From NCBI GenBank assembly GCA_032717465.1, contig CM064653.1, forward strand, positions 42,174,493-42,238,492: DNA of 64,000 nucleotides, in the 5' to 3' direction. Position 1 is the first letter of the stretch; every line of letters starts with the position of its first letter. Under the pieces are notes generated by a model, which saw nothing but the letters and a program-made list of their open reading frames with translations, made no database searches and was not told where the DNA came from. This document shows, piece by piece, positions 60,541 to 64,000 of this stretch. Position numbers and translations under genes: made by a program. Source of the DNA: Coenobita brevimanus (Eukaryota; Arthropoda; Malacostraca; Decapoda; Coenobitidae).

Positions 60541-60786
60541 CTGTAGATATAACAAAAGGTTCTGGTTGTGAGTAATGGATAGATGAAGATAAAGAAGGCT
60601 GTATATTGTCACCCACCAACCGCATAAGAATCTTCAAGCCTGACAGACTATTTTTTACTGCGACTGAGACTGCGATGAAGAGAAGACAGAAACGATGGAT
60701 AGAAAAAGAAGACGACGACACCGAAGATGAAGAAGGCTTTAGAATAATAACTATCAACTGTGCGAGGGTCTGTAAGGCATTTATTC

Positions 60787-60847
60787 CCCAGACTGCGCCG
60801 ACATCATCTGCAGACATAGCAACGGGTTTGGTGTATGCGACGGATAG
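60787..60847 (-). pseudogene. Decayed duplicate of the PR exon acceptor region
   Basis: On the minus strand, TATGTCTGCAG then ATGATGTCGGCGCAGTCTGG parallels TATATCTACAG then GTGGTGTCGGCGCAGTCAGG at the true exon start. The similarity spans about 60 bp (60521-60582 versus 60787-60847), including intron sequence before the acceptor. The copy keeps AG (60809-60808), but in the exon's frame it reaches a TAA in the ninth codon and loses similarity, so it cannot replace the exon. Confidence 0.6.
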
Positions 60848-61560
60848 CAGCTTAAGACGACTGAGGATTAATGCCTGTCAGCTGCACGAGCGCTACTTAC
60901 CCCTTCACTAAGATAACTAATTACTTGCTGCCTGTAGACGATGCTTTCGAACTTATGAAAGACCTCGTAGTGAACATGTTATGGAAAGCTATCCTATTCG
61001 TGTAGCAAGATCTGAATTTAGAAGTACGTTGTTATAGAGGAGTGGTTCTGGCAGACAGTAAGTTTTTAAATAATGTAGCTAAATGTGTAAATAGAAGCAA
61101 CTGCTGGGTGATTTGCGAATTGAACAAGAGATTGCATACAGGGTACACAGGTATAGCTTTAAGCCTGTCTCAGTTATCCGCCAGAGAATGATTAGGGCAG
61201 TGTAGAATTGACCGAGTTTTCATCTGTCCTCTTAAAATGTACGGGATATTCACTGTATTCCTGCTGTGTTCATTCTGTTTCCTTTTCCCTTATTGCCTAC
61301 ATACGCATAATGAAAATTCTATAGCATCTTTATTACATGAAAAACTAAATCTCCTCAAACCCTCCCTCCACCCCAACGGTACCCATAACTCTCCTTCCCC
61401 TCCCCACCCCGGGTCATACGCAACCAAGATAGTCCGTCCTCGGCACTCCAATCACACGACCAGCCTCATGACAACCAATTAACGCCAGGTGCCATAAACT
61501 CGAGCCTTCTATACCAGAGCGGTAAGGCTGGTGTGCTCAGAAGCCCCTTAATACCTCCGC
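60848..61560 (-). other. Upstream intron or 5' flank, no exon found
   Basis: Ordinary mixed sequence. I could not find the N-terminal PR-domain exon, a finger exon or a start codon context that fits the gene. Confidence 0.45.
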
Positions 61561-62646
61561 CTTCATTACTACTCCCCTACCCTTCACCCCTCCACCCCTC
61601 ATAACTCCCCTCCATTCTCTCCTCCTCCCTACCCTTCTCCACTCTCTCCTCCTCCTCCAAACTCCCCTCCACTCTCTCCTACTCCTAGCTTCCCTCCACT
61701 CTTCTTCTTCCTACCTCTCTCCACTGTCTCCTTTCTCTTCTTCCAAACCCCCCTCCCACCCGTCCTCTTCTCCGGTGGTGAAGTGGTAGTATGTCTAGTT
61801 CTCAGCAGAAACACCTCCAAGTAGATACTCAAGCCGGACAGACTGTTAGACAAAGTTTGTACTCCTGACCCAGCCGCTACCCCTTCCATCTCCTTCTCAC
61901 CTCCCCCGTCCCATCTCTCACCTTCTGCCTACTCCCTCCCTTTCCCTTCCACCTCCTACTGAAGCCCCCCTTCCATCTTCCTCTTCCCACCTCCCCCTCC
62001 GTCACCTATCCTATCCCTACTCCTCCTCATTCTCTCCATCCCATGTTAAACCCTCCCCCCGTCCGTCTCCCATCATTTCCCCACCACCATCCACCCTGGC
62101 CTCGCTTTATCTTTACCACCCTCGCCTCGGATCACCTTTGTTTGCCGGCTTATCGTGCGTCTCCTTCAGCGTGCCGACAGGTGCCCAAGAAGAGGGTCAC
62201 GTCGTCTATGCTGGAGCAGTGAAGTACCTTAGATAATCTCTGCTTTTTGATCTCTCTTCTCTGTTTCTTTCTGCCGACCCACGCATTCTCCTAGCTTCTC
62301 TGTGATCACCTTGCCTCATCTCCACATGTCCTTATGCTTCATTGTCACTTCTTCGGCCCCCCTCCTTCGATCACTTCTTCCTTCAGTCTTTCTTCCACTT
62401 CGTTCTTTCTCTCTCTCAGACTTCTTCCTCTCTCCCGTCCCCTCATTTCTTCCTCCCTCCTCACCGACTTCTCAACCCCAGTCCTCCACATCTCCACTCC
62501 TCTTCCTGTATAGTCCACACCTCTCCTATACTACTCCCATTTGCTCTTTCATCACTTTTTCCTCTCTCCTCACCCACTTCTCCACTCCAGTCCTCCACAT
62601 CTCCACTCCTCTTATATTCCATTCCACTTCCCTATTTCTTCCCCCA

Positions 62647-62704
<58 letters not shown>

Positions 62705-62750
62705 CCTATCCCCCCCAGAGAAGTCCCTCCCGCACCGCATCTCTCTTGGG
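61561..62750. repeat. Pyrimidine-rich block
   Basis: C/T-rich plus strand (CTCCTCCTCC, CACTCTCTCC words), with a less biased patch at 61780-61860 and 62100-62230. CTCACCCACTTCTCCACTCC-type segments repeat near 62460 and 62570. Frames are Ser/Pro/Leu-rich and not gene-like. Confidence 0.7.
62651..62701. repeat. (TC)n microsatellite
   Basis: About 25 uninterrupted TC units. Confidence 0.97.
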
Positions 62751-63095
62751 TTATCCGCGAGATAGGTGAAAGCGCCATAAAAGTGACAACGACACTCGAT
62801 AAGGCAGATAACAGGCTTGTAAGTGAGAGAGAACGGCGATGGCGGAGGACGTTATGGATTATGACGGCGAAATGATGAGAGAGAGAGAGAGAGTATAGAG
62901 TATCTTTAATCGTGATGTTGGTAAACGGTTTAAAAGTAAGTTAGCAGGAAGACCCAGTGCCCGTTTATCATACTCATCACTTGACATAAATTGCTTTGCA
63001 AATACCAGTTTCTCGCATATACCCAAAATTTCAGTCCTTATGTTTTATTAATATTTTTACCCTTGTACAGGTTATAGCATATTATTGAACACGTG

Positions 63096-63098
<3 letters not shown>

Positions 63099-63168
<70 letters not shown>

Positions 63169-63202
63169 CACAGCACAGCACAGCACAGCACAGCACAGCA
63201 CA
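63099..63202. repeat. (AC)n followed by (AGCAC)n
   Basis: About 66 bp of AC run into about seven AGCAC pentamers (63167-63202). Confidence 0.96.
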
Positions 63203-63518
63203 CCCATCCCTCCCTCCCCCAACACATATCCACATCTGTGACGTAACCAGCCTAGGCCTATACAAGGATTGAGGAGGGGGTTGGGGAGAAGGGGCCTCAG
63301 TACCGATATGAAGGAGGTGTGGGGATTAGCGAGGGGCCCTTGGGTTATCCCCGCCTTGGCCACGGCGGGAGGGGAGGGGGGATTGGTGTGGCGTGTAGTC
63401 TTTTATCCAGGGGTGTGGGGGGGAGGGGAGAGGGATTCGTGGTGGTGTGATAGGAGAGGGAGTAGAAAAGAAGTGGCATTGGAATTATGGATTGGGTGAA
63501 GAGAAGTATGTATTTGTA

Positions 63519-63522
<4 letters not shown>
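63203..63522. other. G-rich unique stretch
   Basis: G-rich from 63270 to 63450 with several GGGG runs; no gene seen. Confidence 0.45.

Positions 63523-63566
<44 letters not shown>
63523..63566. repeat. (GA)n microsatellite
   Basis: About 22 uninterrupted GA units. Confidence 0.97.
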
Positions 63567-63568
<2 letters not shown>

Positions 63569-64000
63569 AAGTCAGAGCTTGAGAGGGATGGAAGTGTCGA
63601 GCGATATTGGCGTATTAGGGTGACCCAGGCAGTGGATGATTGATGTATCTAGGTGTGTTGTGTATTCCCCTGTCACAACACCAGCCCAGTGATAAGTGTG
63701 ACCTATAAGAGTTTTTATATATGTTAAAGTCCGGATCATATTCTGCTGGAAACGAGATTAAACAAAGACATAAATCATAAAGGAAATTATAGACATAGAG
63801 ACTTATTCATTACTTTGGTTAGCAAATTATACGAGGGTACACAGATACATAACCGAAATGATACTGAAACCCAAACACACAAACTAAAGCATAGACGAAC
63901 TGCAACACCAAGACACAATCAAAGACACAATCGCAGAAGGCCACAGTCCTCCCACACACTGCGGATTTACACAGCAACACAGACACACGGACAGAAACAT
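63567..64000. other. Non-coding window end
   Basis: Ordinary sequence that becomes ACACA-rich from about 63835 to the end, without a recognised gene. Confidence 0.4.

Noticed and set aside
61629..61889. A candidate upstream exon of the hamlet-like gene on the minus strand
   Set aside because: Its Gly/Glu/Lys-rich peptide comes from pyrimidine-rich DNA, and it has no PR-domain residues or matching splice phase.

Overview
The window is nuclear DNA from an animal, most likely an arthropod and probably a decapod crustacean. The evidence is one intron-containing C2H2 zinc-finger gene of the hamlet/MECOM (PRDM3/PRDM16) family, an arthropod-style RTE-like LINE, tRNA-headed SINE-like repeats, several MITE-like inverted-repeat families, and a very high density of dinucleotide microsatellites and homopurine/homopyrimidine low-complexity DNA. 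The taxon is inferred; no ribosomal or mitochondrial marker is present. There are no prokaryotic genes, no operons and no CRISPR array.

Layout. 1-9.7 kb is almost entirely low-complexity DNA: a GAATGAAA-like purine array, a GAT/GAG array, a 220-bp inverted-repeat element (1785-2004), a CCA-rich minisatellite, a 325-bp (AC)/(ACGC)/(AC) tract, and a purine/pyrimidine/purine block series from 3.85 to 8.13 kb. 9.7-28 kb is mostly unique non-coding DNA carrying dispersed repeats: a LINE 3' end at 10.3 kb, a SINE at 13.0 kb, a 78-bp minisatellite at 14.6 kb, TTAA-bounded palindromic repeats, a foldback element with 69-bp arms at 23.9-24.1 kb, and an element with an internal 165-bp tandem duplication at 27.8-28.4 kb. 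28.5-51 kb alternates purine-rich blocks with unique DNA, including a small element inserted in a (TA)n tract at 35.1 kb and three copies of a roughly 200-bp MITE-like family. 51.0-52.4 kb is a 5'-truncated, frameshifted RTE-like LINE on the minus strand.

The only convincing host gene lies on the minus strand between 60540 and 55364. Four coding exons (60540-60412, 59885-59795, 58364-58232, 57482-55364) have GT/AG boundaries and compatible phases. Joined, they encode 823 residues: the C-terminal part of a PR (SET-like) domain, an acidic linker, six C2H2/CCHC fingers, a Pro/Ser-rich repression region with a PLDLT CtBP-type motif, three more C2H2 fingers and an acidic tail. The 5' exons (start codon and first part of the PR domain) were not found and probably lie beyond base 64000. 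The intron between PR domain and fingers has a tandem repeat at each end: a 36/43-bp minisatellite 38 nt from the donor, and a (CA)n-in-transcript minisatellite beginning about 30 nt upstream of the acceptor. A decayed duplicate of the first PR exon's acceptor lies about 270 bp upstream of the real one.

No undescribed multi-gene system was found. The novelty is in repeat biology (TTAA-bounded palindromes, foldbacks, nested microsatellites) and in repeats placed against the splice sites of a developmental regulator.
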